NCBI RefSeq assembly: GCF_001274775.1
Contig: NZ_LGUE01000001.1
Location: 838,334-902,333, forward strand
Source of the DNA: Rossellomorea marisflavi
GTDB taxonomy: Bacteria > Bacillota > Bacilli > Bacillales > Bacillaceae_B
Reading direction: 5' to 3'
DNA: 64,000 nucleotides
Shown here in pieces: positions 52,569 to 61,713 of this stretch; within the stretch, counting starts at the first letter, position 1; the number at the start of each line of letters is the position of its first letter. The translations under genes and the position numbers were made by a program. The notes beneath the pieces were generated by a model. The model made no database searches. It saw only the letters and a program-made list of their open reading frames with translations, and had not been told where the DNA came from.

Positions 52569-52867
52569 TGGGACAAAAGTGTCTTACCCACAGTAAAACC
52601 CGAACGAATTTTCTACTTTAAGGAAAGTTCATTCGGGTTATTAAATTGTACTTTAACCATTTAAATGTACTTGTTTCCAGCGGTTGATTGGAGTGCAAGA
52701 CGAAGACTCCAGCGGGAAGAGTAGCTGATGTGAGACCCCGCAGGCTTGCCGAGGAGGCTCACGGGCTACCCGCGGAAAGCGTAGTCTTGCACGGAAATCA
52801 TGAGCGGTATAAAGAAGCCATACTCATATTGTTCGTCGTGAAATAATCCCTTTTTAGTTTTGTCCCA
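52569..52867 (+). repeat. Composite element with structured repeat copy D
   Basis: 299 bp bounded by TGGGACAAAA (52569-52578) and its exact inverted complement TTTTGTCCCA (52858-52867). Inside are a hairpin AACCCGAA...TTCGGGTT (52597-52640) and the palindromic core from CCAGCGGTTGATTGGAGT, with outer stem GTGCAAGAC/GTCTTGCAC and inner stem GTAGC...GTGAG/CTCAC...GCTAC. It aligns with copy A at 33.7-33.9 kb throughout. It carries no ORF and no transposase. Confidence 0.82.
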
Positions 52868-52899
52868 ACTTCCTTGCTCTCTGCTTGAACAGATGAGGA

Positions 52900-54021
52900 T
52901 TATTCACTAAAGAAGTTCTCGGTGTAATAGGGTTGGGCCTTTTCATTGAATGAAACCCCTACGCCGAGGTACTCATAATGGGACTGAAGGATATTTTCAC
53001 GGTGGCCCATCGAGTTCATGAGGCCTTCGTGGGCAAAAATCGAGCTGAGCTGCCCATAGGCAAGATTTTCTCCCGCCGTCCTGAAGGCTACCTGATCATC
53101 GGCCATCCGGTCGAAAGGCGATTCGCCGTCGAGGTTTGTGTGACTGAAGTAATTGTTTTCTGCCATATCATCGCTATGTTTCCTTGCCGTTTCCCTGACG
53201 TGGTCATCCCATGTAAGGACGGATTCACCCATCCTGACCCTGATGGCATTCGTGAGGTCGAAGAGCTGATACTCAAATCCTTCTTTCATGGATGCTGAGG
53301 CTTTAGTGTAGTAATCCTTCTTCTCATTCTCCAACCCGGAATCGATCACCTGGATGGCTGTGACAGTATTATTCTCATGCTTATCATAAAAGATCGTCAC
53401 ATAGGAATCGTCGACTTCAAAAACATCATGCTCCCCGTCGGTCTGAAGTTGAAAAAGCGTCATCCCCTTACGGATATGTTCGAGGGGTTTGCCCATTTCA
53501 TTACGTACATCCTCTTTGGAGGCTCCGATTTTAATGCCTGTCGTGGAAGCGATGAGATCTTGATTCGTGTATAGGCCGTTCACCTTGCCATTGTCGTCAT
53601 AAGAGGCCATGAAAAAGTTCTGGTAGTGGTCATGGTAGGCGAACCATTCTACACCATACTCATTCATGGAATGCCTCTGGGCATCACCTGCTTGCTTTTC
53701 TACTTCTTTCTTGCCAGCGCCAAGTTCGATATTGTGAACAGAGAAGGTGTCACTGCTTGGGGTGGTCAGTGCCGGCTTTTCTGCTTGTGACTCTTTTGGC
53801 TCTTTATCCTTGCTCTCTTTTAGATCATCCAGTTTTGTAAGCAGGGATTGCATGCCTTGATCCAGGCCGTCTATCGCACCCTGTACATCATCCCGTTCCT
53901 TGAATTTCTGGAATTTGTCCATGATGGAGCCGAGACTTGATGCCTCAACCTGTTCGATCCATAGTGGCTTGGTAATATATGCAGCTGCTATAAGTACGAT
54001 AAGCAGTAGTAGTTTTTTCAC
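52900..54021 (-). CDS. CAP-domain protein with CAP-associated N-terminal domain (YlbC-like)
   Basis: 373-aa exported protein. An N-terminal hydrophobic helix (LLLLIVLIAAAYITKPLW) precedes a low-complexity Lys/Glu/Ser linker. The CAP-associated region (NIELGAGKKEVEKQAGD to VIDSG, about 110-230) comes next, then the SCP/PR1-like CAP domain with LFDLTNAIRVRMG, HSDDMAENNYFSHTN, GENLAYG and GHRENIL. The GTG at 54021, 9 nt behind TGGAG, is chosen; upstream ATGs sit too close to the site. A cell-surface role is inferred. Confidence 0.88.
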   Translation of the reverse strand: MKKLLLLIVLIAAAYITKPLWIEQVEASSLGSIMDKFQKFKERDDVQGAIDGLDQGMQSLLTKLDDLKESKDKEPKESQAEKPALTTPSSDTFSVHNIELGAGKKEVEKQAGDAQRHSMNEYGVEWFAYHDHYQNFFMASYDDNGKVNGLYTNQDLIASTTGIKIGASKEDVRNEMGKPLEHIRKGMTLFQLQTDGEHDVFEVDDSYVTIFYDKHENNTVTAIQVIDSGLENEKKDYYTKASASMKEGFEYQLFDLTNAIRVRMGESVLTWDDHVRETARKHSDDMAENNYFSHTNLDGESPFDRMADDQVAFRTAGENLAYGQLSSIFAHEGLMNSMGHRENILQSHYEYLGVGVSFNEKAQPYYTENFFSE

Positions 54022-54158
54022 GATATACAACTCCATTCCTACTTCCATTCTAACCAATCCAAGCTCAAAGTAAAAAGAAAAAGCTATTACCAGTTTGTTT
54101 TACCTTGGGGGTGTTCGGGTAACATACACACATACGTGTAATGAGGGGGAAGTGTTTC

Positions 54159-54974
54159 ATGAATTTATCTCATCAAGAGCGCATTCAGCTCCATGAATTC
54201 AATAATCTGACAAAGTCCTTAAGCTTCAATATGTACGATGTATGCTATACCAAAACGCGAGAAGAGCGGGAGGCGTACATCGAATATATTGATGAACAAT
54301 ACAATGCGGAACGTCTGACGGGCATATTGACACATGTGTCTGACATCATCGGGGCTCATGTGTTGAATGTGTCCAAGCAGGATTATGTCCCCCAGGGAGC
54401 AAGTGTCACCATCTTGGTATCGGAAGGTCCGATCGTTGAAGTCCCCACTGAACACTTCGACGAATCTCCCGGCCCTCTTCCGGCAAGCGCCGCCATGCAC
54501 CTGGACAAGAGCCATATTACCGTCCACACCTACCCGGAATACCACCCCCATGAAGGGATCAGTACATTTCGGGCGGATATCGATGTGTCCACCTGCGGTG
54601 AAATATCTCCACTGAAGGCATTGAATTACCTCATCCATTCCTTTGATACAGACATCATGACGATGGATTATCGAGTACGGGGGTTCACCCGGGATATCAA
54701 TGGCCGCAAGCTATTTATAGATCATGATATTCAATCCATCCAGAATTATATACCTGAGGCAATCAAAGAGGAATACGACATGATCGATGTGAATGTATAT
54801 CCGCAGAATATCTTCCATACAAAATGCAAACTGAAGGAATTCGATCTGAACAATTATCTGTTCGGGTATACGGAAGATCGCCTCGATGAAGGAGAGGCAA
54901 AGGAAATCACAAGCAAGCTGAAAAAAGAGATGGATGAAATCTTTTACGGGAAGAACATGGATAAAAGGGAATAG
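54159..54974 (+). CDS. speD: S-adenosylmethionine decarboxylase SpeD (E. coli-type length)
   Basis: Pyruvoyl enzyme supplying decarboxylated SAM for spermidine synthesis, 271 aa. Self-cleavage before Ser118 in [16 protein letters not shown] generates the pyruvoyl group, and [22 protein letters not shown] holds the catalytic Cys. This is the long (~265 aa) proteobacterial-type form, not the ~125-aa form of B. subtilis SpeH. No spermidine synthase is adjacent. ATG 54159 behind AGGGGG. Confidence 0.93.
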   Translation: MNLSHQERIQLHEFNNLTKSLSFNMYDVCYTKTREEREAYIEYIDEQYNAERLTGILTHVSDIIGAHVLNVSKQDYVPQGASVTILVSEGPIVEVPTEHFDESPGPLPASAAMHLDKSHITVHTYPEYHPHEGISTFRADIDVSTCGEISPLKALNYLIHSFDTDIMTMDYRVRGFTRDINGRKLFIDHDIQSIQNYIPEAIKEEYDMIDVNVYPQNIFHTKCKLKEFDLNNYLFGYTEDRLDEGEAKEITSKLKKEMDEIFYGKNMDKRE

Positions 54975-54977
54975 GAA

Positions 54978-55008
54978 AGGCGCCCGAGTCAGAGGGCGTC
55001 TTTTTTTG
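54978..55008 (+). terminator. Terminator of speD
   Basis: GGCGCCC...GGGCGTC hairpin with one G-T pair and a 7-T run. Confidence 0.85.
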
Positions 55009-55099
55009 TTCGATTCACGGGGGCAGGCTGTAAGACATATGGTTTACTATGGGCGAACCGCCTCCCTGCTTATGGGGAGAGTGAAGAGAGGATGATTCC

Positions 55100-56173
55100 A
55101 TGACGATTAAACATTATTTTGCATGCGGGAATACTGCAAAAGGATTGATCAGTTTATCGGATTCCGCTTTTGAAGAATTGGAAAAAGTGTATATACTCGA
55201 CGGTGGGCCAGGGGCAGGTAAATCGACCCTTTTGAAGCAGATCGGTGAACGGTTTGAGAATTCGGGATATGACTTGGATTATATTCATAGTGCTTTGGAA
55301 CCTGATGCCTTGGATGCCATCCTGCTTCCGGAGAAGGGGATTGGTGTAATCGATGGCAGTGAAATGTTCAATGTAGCCCAGGCTGTAGTGGAAAGAATTG
55401 ATCTTACAAAAGCATTGGATATGGAGAGGCTAGCAGATCATACGGAAGCCGTGTTATCTTTTCATAATCAGTTCATCGGTAAACGGCAGGAAGCCTATGA
55501 TACGTTTGCAGCATCCTTGAGGGAACATGATGATATCGAAAAAGTGTACATTTCCAATATGGATTTCGAAGAAGCCAATACCCTGACGGAGGAATTGATT
55601 GACAGCTTCTACGCAGGAGAGGAACAGGGAACAGAAGGAAAAATCACGCGTCGATTCCTTGGTGCGGCAACCCCGATCGGCGCAGTCGACTACATCCAAA
55701 ACCTCACCGATGGCCTTACCGACAGGTTTTTCATCAAGGGAAGGGCAGGATCCGGTAAGTCAACGATGCTGAAAAAAATTGCAGCAAGCGGCAGGGATAA
55801 AGGGTTCAGTGTGGAGGTTTACCACTGCGGTTTTGATCCCAATAGCCTGGATATGGTCATCCTAAGGGAACAGGGCATAGCCATTTTTGACAGTACGGCT
55901 CCCCACGAGTATTTCCCGTCACGGAAAGGGGATCACATCGTCGATATGTATGATCGATGTATCACGAAAGGAACCGATGAAACATTCAGTCGTGAGATTG
56001 AAGAGGCGACGAAGGGCTACAAAGATAAAATGAAGGAAGCGATCCAGACGCTGAATGAAGCCAAGGATTTTCATGACAAGATGAAAGGGATCTATGTTAG
56101 TCTGATGGATTTCGATGAGGTGGAGCGGATAACGGAAAATCTCTACAAGCGGATAGAATCAGAAATCCAATGA
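55100..56173 (+). CDS. Tandem P-loop ATPase (PRK06851-type)
   Basis: 357-aa soluble protein built of two similar halves, each with a P-loop: GGPGAGKST at about 35-43 and GRAGSGKST at about 214-222. Each half is followed by a similar motif, LDYIHSALEPDALDAILLPE and VYHCGFDPNSLDMVILREQG, which shows internal duplication. Recognised as the PRK06851 family of unknown function. ATG 55100 behind AGAGAGGATGATTCC. Single gene with terminator. Helicase or kinase activity cannot be inferred. Confidence 0.8.
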   Translation: MTIKHYFACGNTAKGLISLSDSAFEELEKVYILDGGPGAGKSTLLKQIGERFENSGYDLDYIHSALEPDALDAILLPEKGIGVIDGSEMFNVAQAVVERIDLTKALDMERLADHTEAVLSFHNQFIGKRQEAYDTFAASLREHDDIEKVYISNMDFEEANTLTEELIDSFYAGEEQGTEGKITRRFLGAATPIGAVDYIQNLTDGLTDRFFIKGRAGSGKSTMLKKIAASGRDKGFSVEVYHCGFDPNSLDMVILREQGIAIFDSTAPHEYFPSRKGDHIVDMYDRCITKGTDETFSREIEEATKGYKDKMKEAIQTLNEAKDFHDKMKGIYVSLMDFDEVERITENLYKRIESEIQ

Positions 56174-56182
56174 AGAGGGATG

Positions 56183-56214
56183 AAGGCGCGGGCAGGACCC
56201 CGCGCCTTATTTTT
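56183..56214 (+). terminator. Terminator after the tandem P-loop gene
   Basis: AAGGCGCGGG-cagga-CCCGCGCCTT, then ATTTTT. Confidence 0.9.
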
Positions 56215-56383
56215 GCTGGAAAATAATCAATACGAGTTAATGTTATTCAAATATAATAATGGTAATCCTATATATTATGTCAGTATAATTTCGTTCGTCT
56301 GAATGAAATATGGTAGAATAATAGAAGGGATTCCTACCAGAGATCAATGGTCGGAAACACGAAAATAGAGGTGCAAATGAGAA

Positions 56384-57151
56384 ATGGTCAAATTAATTTC
56401 ATGGAATGTGAATGGAATCAGGGCCTGCGTCAAAAAGGGATTTCTTGATTTCTTCAAACATAGTGATGCGGATATCTTCTGCATTCAAGAATCTAAGCTG
56501 CAGGCGGGTCAGATCGAGTTGGATCTGCCTGGTTATCATCAATATTGGAATTACGCTCAAAGAAAAGGTTACTCGGGAACAGCCGTCTTTACGAAAACCG
56601 AACCACTACATGTGAGTTACGGATTTGACGAGGGGGAGGTTGAAGAAGAAGGACGATTGATTACATGTGAATTTGAATCCTTCTATCTTGTGACCATGTA
56701 CACCCCGAACTCAAAGCGGGATCTATCGCGAATAGTCGACCGCCTTCGATGGGAAGATAAAGTAAGGGATTATATAAGCAAATTGGACGAGCAAAAACCT
56801 GTCGTCCTATGTGGGGATTTGAACGTCGCCCATGAACCCATCGATTTGAAGAATGACCGTTCAAACCGTGGGAATTCAGGTTTTACGGATGAGGAAAGGG
56901 AAAAAATGACGAGGCTCTTGGAAGCCGGATTCATTGATACTTTCAGATATCTGCATCCGGATCGTGATGATGCATACACCTGGTGGTCGTATATGAACAA
57001 GGTGAGGGAGCGGAATATCGGATGGCGCATTGACTATGTCATTGCTTCGCAATCCCTTGCGCCTGCACTTGCTTCAGCAGGCATGGAACCAGCGGTGCTC
57101 GGCAGCGATCATTGCCCCGTATACGCTGAATTCATAGGACTGTCCGAGTAA
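56384..57151 (+). CDS. exoA: Exodeoxyribonuclease III ExoA
   Basis: AP endonuclease / 3'-5' exonuclease of base-excision repair, 255 aa. LISWNVNGIRACVKKGF (Asn), CIQESKL (metal Glu), LVTMYTPNS, VVLCGDLNVAHEPIDL (Asp, Asn) and the catalytic GSDHCPV end. ATG 56384 behind GAGGTGCAAATGAGAA. An extended -10 TGGTAGAAT is visible near 56311. An unknown gene follows 14 bp later in the same operon. Confidence 0.96.
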   Translation: MVKLISWNVNGIRACVKKGFLDFFKHSDADIFCIQESKLQAGQIELDLPGYHQYWNYAQRKGYSGTAVFTKTEPLHVSYGFDEGEVEEEGRLITCEFESFYLVTMYTPNSKRDLSRIVDRLRWEDKVRDYISKLDEQKPVVLCGDLNVAHEPIDLKNDRSNRGNSGFTDEEREKMTRLLEAGFIDTFRYLHPDRDDAYTWWSYMNKVRERNIGWRIDYVIASQSLAPALASAGMEPAVLGSDHCPVYAEFIGLSE

Positions 57152-57165
57152 AGGAGGAGCTACAT

Positions 57166-57735
57166 ATGAAAAAGAAAATGATTGAGTGGGTAGATAGGGT
57201 CGAGGGGACTATTGAAGCCTTGCCCGAAGAAATGGAATATTTACTGCAAAATGACCTGAAGTCTCCTGAAGGACTCACCATCATCGATTTTAAAACCGCC
57301 CTTTCACAAGCGGTGGTGGAGCGGTGTGATAAGGAAACGGAAGAATTGATTGCGGATGGACATGCCATCTTGGATGAACCTGTACGGTATCTGAAGGAAA
57401 ACCCAGAACACTTTGTCTATTTGGAAGCGGAGTGCTTTGAACGTGTTGGTGTCGATGGCATCTCCCTTGAGATGAACGACGTTTTTCATACATACGGTGC
57501 CCTCTTGGGACTGAAACTCCAAAAAAAATTCGGTCCAGAGATCAAGGAGATCCTGGGTGAAACCCTGGCCAATGGAGAGGACTCCTATGAGCTGCTATTC
57601 AATGGGGAAGATGGCCTGTGGGACCTCAATCTGACATTGAACGATATGAGAGGGTTCAGTGAAGAAGCAACCCTCTTGGAAATGTATGAAATGGTGTATC
57701 AATTTATCTTTTTCCTTCGCTTTACAATCGAATGA
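57166..57735 (+). CDS. Conserved-looking protein of unknown function, downstream of exoA
   Basis: 189-aa soluble, acidic protein; begins KKKMIEWVDRVEGTIEALPE and ends in a hydrophobic segment MVYQFIFFLRFTIE. No motif is recognised. ATG 57166 has a strong site, AAAGGAGGAGCTACAT. Position 14 bp after exoA and before a shared terminator shows co-transcription, but gives no function. Codon use is like its neighbours. Confidence 0.7.
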   Translation: MKKKMIEWVDRVEGTIEALPEEMEYLLQNDLKSPEGLTIIDFKTALSQAVVERCDKETEELIADGHAILDEPVRYLKENPEHFVYLEAECFERVGVDGISLEMNDVFHTYGALLGLKLQKKFGPEIKEILGETLANGEDSYELLFNGEDGLWDLNLTLNDMRGFSEEATLLEMYEMVYQFIFFLRFTIE

Positions 57736-57740
57736 TGAAC

Positions 57741-57783
57741 AAAAGGAACCTCCCGGATATGTTCAATCCGGGAGGTTCCTTTG
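57741..57783. terminator. Bidirectional terminator
   Basis: AAAGGAACCTCCCGGAT and ATCCGGGAGGTTCCTTT, 17-bp stem. It overlaps the 3' end of the following minus-strand gene. Confidence 0.9.
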
Positions 57784-58323
57784 CTTTCTGACCGGTTCAT
57801 AATCTGACAGAGTTCCTTCGTAAACCAGCTCAAGCGATGGGGATCTCCTGAAATCCTCAGGGGTAACCAGGGCGGGAAGCTTATCCCAGAGCTTGACGCC
57901 AGATCGGCTCAATACTTCCGCGACGAATTGGGAGCAAAAGTAGGAGTTGCTGAATTCCACCGGCTCATTCATGGTCACGCCGACGATCCCGAATAGATTA
58001 TAGAGATACTTATTGCGGCTGCGTTTGAATACATTTAGAACCCGGAGCATTTTTTGCGTATCCCTCTGAGACACCTTCAGCCTGTAAATCACACAGGTCG
58101 TCTTCGGATATTTGCTGTATGTACCACTGCGGACATCTTCCTTTACAAATCCACCAGACAGTGGATTGGATGGATGCTTCCTCCCGAAGCTGTACATGTC
58201 CGTGAGTTCCCGATCAAATGAAATGGACGCGTGATTGTAGGGGGCTTTCGTATAGCTCTTGATCGATTTAGTGAAAAGGGTGCCCGTATCCGTCAGTAAA
58301 ATATAAATAAAGTGGTCTTCCAT
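57763..58323 (-). CDS. YiiX/NlpC-P60-like permuted papain-fold protein
   Basis: 186-aa protein. A His in APYNHASISFD near residue 30 and a Cys in SNSYFCSQFVAEVL near residue 129 give the His-then-Cys order of circularly permuted NlpC/P60 (YiiX/YebB) proteins, which act on lipids or peptidoglycan-like amides. No signal peptide is seen. The substrate is unknown. ATG 58323 follows AGGAGGTTGGCAG. Confidence 0.7.
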   Translation of the reverse strand: MEDHFIYILLTDTGTLFTKSIKSYTKAPYNHASISFDRELTDMYSFGRKHPSNPLSGGFVKEDVRSGTYSKYPKTTCVIYRLKVSQRDTQKMLRVLNVFKRSRNKYLYNLFGIVGVTMNEPVEFSNSYFCSQFVAEVLSRSGVKLWDKLPALVTPEDFRRSPSLELVYEGTLSDYEPVRKQRNLPD

Positions 58324-58442
58324 CTGCCAACCTCCTAAAAAAATGTAGATGTTCCACCTTCTTCATTATACAATAACCTGAGGGGTTAATATGACCAATG
58401 ACCCATCCTTTTAAAGGATTTCAACAATAGGGGGGGACATCT

Positions 58443-59360
58443 TTGACCACTAGCGCTTATTGGACGTTATTCATCATTTTCCTGACGCTTTCAGCCGGTC
58501 ATCTGGCATTCCTTTTAGTGAGGAAGTTCCAGGGGGACAAGGATTTTTCCCGTGTTTCCCTGCGGATCAAAACATGGTGGGGGATGTTCATCGTTTTTAC
58601 GGTTGCCACCCTCTTCAACCCCCTTGTATCCATGCTCTCATTAATGATCCTTTGCTTCTTCTCTCTGAAAGAGTATTTTTCCATGATGAAGACACGGAAG
58701 GCCGACCGTCGTATTTTCCTTTGGGCATACATATCGATACCGCTCCAATTTTATTGGATATACCTTGGTTGGTATGGGATGTTCATCGTCTTTATTCCTG
58801 TGTACGTTTTTTTACTTCTGCCGCTACCGAGAATCCTGGGGAAAGGGACCGTAGGGTTCTTAAGGTCAGTCAGCTCCACTCAATGGGGCCTGATGCTTAT
58901 GGTGTTCGGTCTTAGCCATCTTGCCTATTTCCAAGTTGCGAGTCCTGAATATGGTGCTAACCTCGTCCTGTACCTTGTCATCCTTACACAGGTGAGTGAC
59001 ATCGTTCAACATCTGGTTTCCATCTATGCCGGCCGCTTAAAGGTGGTCCCGACGGCGAATCCTGCCATCACATGGGAGGGGTATATCGTTGCTTTAGGAG
59101 TCACAATGGGCTTATCCTATGCCCTCTATCCATATCTGACGCCACTGAATGAGACATTCGGTCTCTTGTCAGGCGTCATCATTGCGACGGGTGCCTTTAT
59201 CGGAAGTCTTACGGTATCGGTATTGAAACGCGATCTTCTCATCGGGGACCGGCCGAAGTTCACTTCTCTGCTGGAAAGCTACTTGAACCGGGTGGACAGC
59301 CTGGCTTATACAGCACCGATTTTCTTTCACATCATCCGCTATTATTTTGATTTTATGTAA
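58443..59360 (+). CDS. CdsA-family phosphatidate cytidylyltransferase-like membrane protein
   Basis: 305-aa membrane protein with about eight helices. The C-terminal region GAFIGSLTVSVLKRDLLIGDR...LESYLNRVDSLAYTAPIFFH parallels the CDP-diglyceride synthase signature, but the middle (KD...HGG) of the standard motif is altered. It is therefore a YnbB-like or divergent relative rather than the essential CdsA. Start TTG 58443 behind GGGGGGG. It may make CDP-activated lipids for another polymer; this is inference. Confidence 0.75.
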   Translation: MTTSAYWTLFIIFLTLSAGHLAFLLVRKFQGDKDFSRVSLRIKTWWGMFIVFTVATLFNPLVSMLSLMILCFFSLKEYFSMMKTRKADRRIFLWAYISIPLQFYWIYLGWYGMFIVFIPVYVFLLLPLPRILGKGTVGFLRSVSSTQWGLMLMVFGLSHLAYFQVASPEYGANLVLYLVILTQVSDIVQHLVSIYAGRLKVVPTANPAITWEGYIVALGVTMGLSYALYPYLTPLNETFGLLSGVIIATGAFIGSLTVSVLKRDLLIGDRPKFTSLLESYLNRVDSLAYTAPIFFHIIRYYFDFM

Positions 59361-59449
59361 AAAAAGAAGCTGAAGAGGATCTAGGCTTCTAGATTATGAT
59401 TGTTAACGATGGATGTGTATACCGGATTTAGTACACTGGTGATTTTTAT

Positions 59450-59740
59450 TCAGCTCTTTTGCATGTCCTGAATGGCGATTGCCAAATCTTCGTTTCCGAA
59501 CAACTGGAGGACGCCCAGAAGGGTACTGTAGGGAATATCTGAGGATTCTTCTTTCGGGACCGTCAGCTCCATCATTTGTTTCAGGACAGGATTATCTCTC
59601 TGCTCCGGATACGCTTTGAGGTAAACGGCAACGGGATCAAGATCCTGATTCACGCACCATTGGGCAAAAACCATCATCATCATATTTTCATCTTTTTGAT
59701 AGTTTTCAATGATTTTCTTTTCCATTTCATTTCGTTCCAT
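59450..59740 (-). CDS. Small acidic protein, unknown
   Basis: 96-aa soluble protein, begins MERNEMEKKIIENYQKDENM and ends with ALAIQDMQ-like helix (LAIAIQDMQKS). It has a Met-rich stretch NMMMMVFAQWCVNQ and looks all-helical. ATG 59740 lies 7 nt from AAGGAG, which supports translation. Family not recognised; single gene. Confidence 0.62.
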   Translation of the reverse strand: MERNEMEKKIIENYQKDENMMMMVFAQWCVNQDLDPVAVYLKAYPEQRDNPVLKQMMELTVPKEESSDIPYSTLLGVLQLFGNEDLAIAIQDMQKS

Positions 59741-59862
59741 GAGATCACTCCTTAAAGCACTATTATAACCGAGAAAACATGGGGGTGAGAAGAGAATGGT
59801 GTGAAAGGACAGGATTACGTGTATAATGGGTGTTTAGGAAAAGGTATGAAAGGAAGTTTTGC

Positions 59863-60141
59863 ATGGAGATTATTCAAATGAACGCAGAAGAGTTGAAAGA
59901 CCCGACCGGGATCCTTCCGGGACAGCGGTATGAAGTCATGATTGAAATCGAAGTTCCGGAAGATGATGAATTATATACACCATCCGGAATGTATATAAAA
60001 GGCATTTACGTCAGGGAGGAAGCGTCCTCCAAACTCGCGCAGTATGCTATCATCGAACGGGGTTCCGAAACCTACTTGGATTTTGCCCTTGAGGAAGAAG
60101 AAGAGCAGGCATTGGTTGCTTATTGCGACGAAAAGATCTGA
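59863..60141 (+). CDS. DUF6509-like protein
   Basis: 92-aa acidic protein: MEIIQMNAEELKDPTGILPG, RYEVMIEIEVPEDDELYTPSG, then an Glu-rich C-terminus (DFALEEEEEQALVAYC). The pattern fits the DUF6509 family of Bacillus, of unknown function. ATG 59863 behind AAAGGAAG; the upstream frame to 59830 is not needed. Divergent from the preceding small gene. Confidence 0.68.
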   Translation: MEIIQMNAEELKDPTGILPGQRYEVMIEIEVPEDDELYTPSGMYIKGIYVREEASSKLAQYAIIERGSETYLDFALEEEEEQALVAYCDEKI

Positions 60142-60146
60142 TGTGA

Positions 60147-60195
60147 AAACACCCTTTACGGCACTGGCTGCGGTGAAAGGGTGTTCTTTTTTTGT
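60147..60195 (+). terminator. Terminator of the DUF6509 gene
   Basis: AACACCCTTTAC...GTGAAAGGGTGTT around a 13-nt loop, then a 7-T run. Confidence 0.9.
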
Positions 60196-60345
60196 GATAA
60201 AACGGGTGTGTAGGTGGAGAGGATTTCCTCCTATGATTTCTTTTAAACGCCATCTTTTTTGGTCGATTTTTCCTGATATCATGTGCTATGATAAAGATAT
60301 CAAAATGCTAGCAGTTGCTACACTTCTGATGGAAGGTGGAGATGA

Positions 60346-60546
60346 ATGTTGTCAAATCAAGGAAAGATGCAGCTTAATGTAAGGATTGATCCCGAAACGT
60401 CGGAGAAGTTGGATGAGATTGTCGAATACTATCAGGAGAACACCAAAATCGGACGTGTTTATAAGGGTGACGTGTTAACCGATATCATACTTAAATCGTA
60501 CGACGTGATGCAAAAACAAAAAGCCATTCAAAAAAGGAAATATTAA
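60346..60546 (+). CDS. Small ribbon-helix-helix-like protein upstream of desK
   Basis: 66-aa protein: QLNVRIDPETSEKLDEIVEYY is a beta-strand plus helix typical of CopG/RHH DNA-binding proteins, followed by a second helix (YKGDVLTDIILKSYDVM) and a basic end. ATG 60346 is close to GGTGGAG. It starts 33 bp before desK on the same strand, so it may be co-transcribed; whether it regulates anything is unknown. Confidence 0.65.
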   Translation: MLSNQGKMQLNVRIDPETSEKLDEIVEYYQENTKIGRVYKGDVLTDIILKSYDVMQKQKAIQKRKY

Positions 60547-60579
60547 GGGCTTAATGCCTGACGGAAAAGAGGAATCACG

Positions 60580-61713
60580 ATGAACATTTCCACAGGGAAG
60601 CTCAAAGGTTCAGGCACGTCGCCTTATGTGTGGGCCATTGCGTCGATTTTGCCGTTTTACTTCATTTTTCAATCTTCCTCCACCATGGAAATCATCACTG
60701 GGATCATCCTGACGATCATGTTTTTCATATCGTTGCGGTTTGCCTTCCTGTCGAGCAGGTGGCCGGTGTATTTGTGGACAGGGATCCTGATCGCCATTTC
60801 CATCACGATGACCGTGCAATTCAATTTCATCTATTTTGCCTTTTATATCGCCTATTACAATGGGAATATACGGAACAGGGCGGCGTTTCTGACGCTATAT
60901 GTGGTGCATTTGGTTCTTACAACGGCATCAATCAACTATAAATTCGTCCTTCAACATGAGGTTTTCCTCTCTCAGTTTCCTTTCATCCTGATCATTTGGA
61001 TCAGTGTGATTCTGCTTCCTTTCAATATTTTCAATCGAAACAAACAAGGGCAGTTGGAAGAGCAACTCGAGGACGCCAATAAACGGATCTCGGAATTGGT
61101 GAAGCAGGAAGAACGGCAGCGGATCGCAAGGGATCTCCACGACACCCTTGGTCAGAAATTATCATTGATCGGGCTGAAAAGCGATCTTGCCAGAAAACTG
61201 GTTGAAAAGAATCCCGAGCAGGCGAAGAGCGAGCTCATGGATGTCCAGCAGACGGCACGGACGGCGTTGAGTGAAGTCCGGACACTCGTATCACAGATGA
61301 GGGGTATCCGGCTCGAAGATGAATTCATCCGGATCCGTCAGCTCTTGTCAGCTGCCGACATCCGGTTCATTCCTGAATACGAGGAGCCCCTTCCCAATAT
61401 CTCGCTGTTCCTTGAGAACATCCTCAGCATGTGCCTGAAAGAAGCCGTTACGAATATCGTAAAACACAGCGGGGCCACACAATGTACTCTCAGAGTGGTG
61501 GAAAGCCATGATAGCCTGCGATTTGTACTTTCGGATAATGGTAAAGGCATCCCTAAGGATTATCGTAAATCTAAAGGAAGCGGCCTGATCGGGATCCGTG
61601 AGCGGCTCGACTTTGTGAACGGAGAGCTTGGAATCGAAGGAGAAGGTGGCACCACGCTTACGATGAGCGTGCCTAAAGTCATAAAAGATACAAACAGGGA
61701 GGGTTACAATTGA
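60580..61713 (+). CDS. desK: DesK-type membrane-thickness sensor kinase
   Basis: 377-aa kinase with four to five N-terminal membrane helices (residues 17-150), a coiled linker, and a HisKA_3 domain with His187 in RIARDLHDTLGQKLSLIGLK. The HATPase domain has EAVTNIVKHSGA, DNGKGIP and GSGLIGIRERL. In B. subtilis DesK senses cold-induced membrane rigidity and phosphorylates DesR, which induces the fatty-acid desaturase des. Here no des gene lies next to it within the window. ATG 60580 follows AGAGGAATCACG; the stop overlaps desR. Confidence 0.92.
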   Translation: MNISTGKLKGSGTSPYVWAIASILPFYFIFQSSSTMEIITGIILTIMFFISLRFAFLSSRWPVYLWTGILIAISITMTVQFNFIYFAFYIAYYNGNIRNRAAFLTLYVVHLVLTTASINYKFVLQHEVFLSQFPFILIIWISVILLPFNIFNRNKQGQLEEQLEDANKRISELVKQEERQRIARDLHDTLGQKLSLIGLKSDLARKLVEKNPEQAKSELMDVQQTARTALSEVRTLVSQMRGIRLEDEFIRIRQLLSAADIRFIPEYEEPLPNISLFLENILSMCLKEAVTNIVKHSGATQCTLRVVESHDSLRFVLSDNGKGIPKDYRKSKGSGLIGIRERLDFVNGELGIEGEGGTTLTMSVPKVIKDTNREGYN

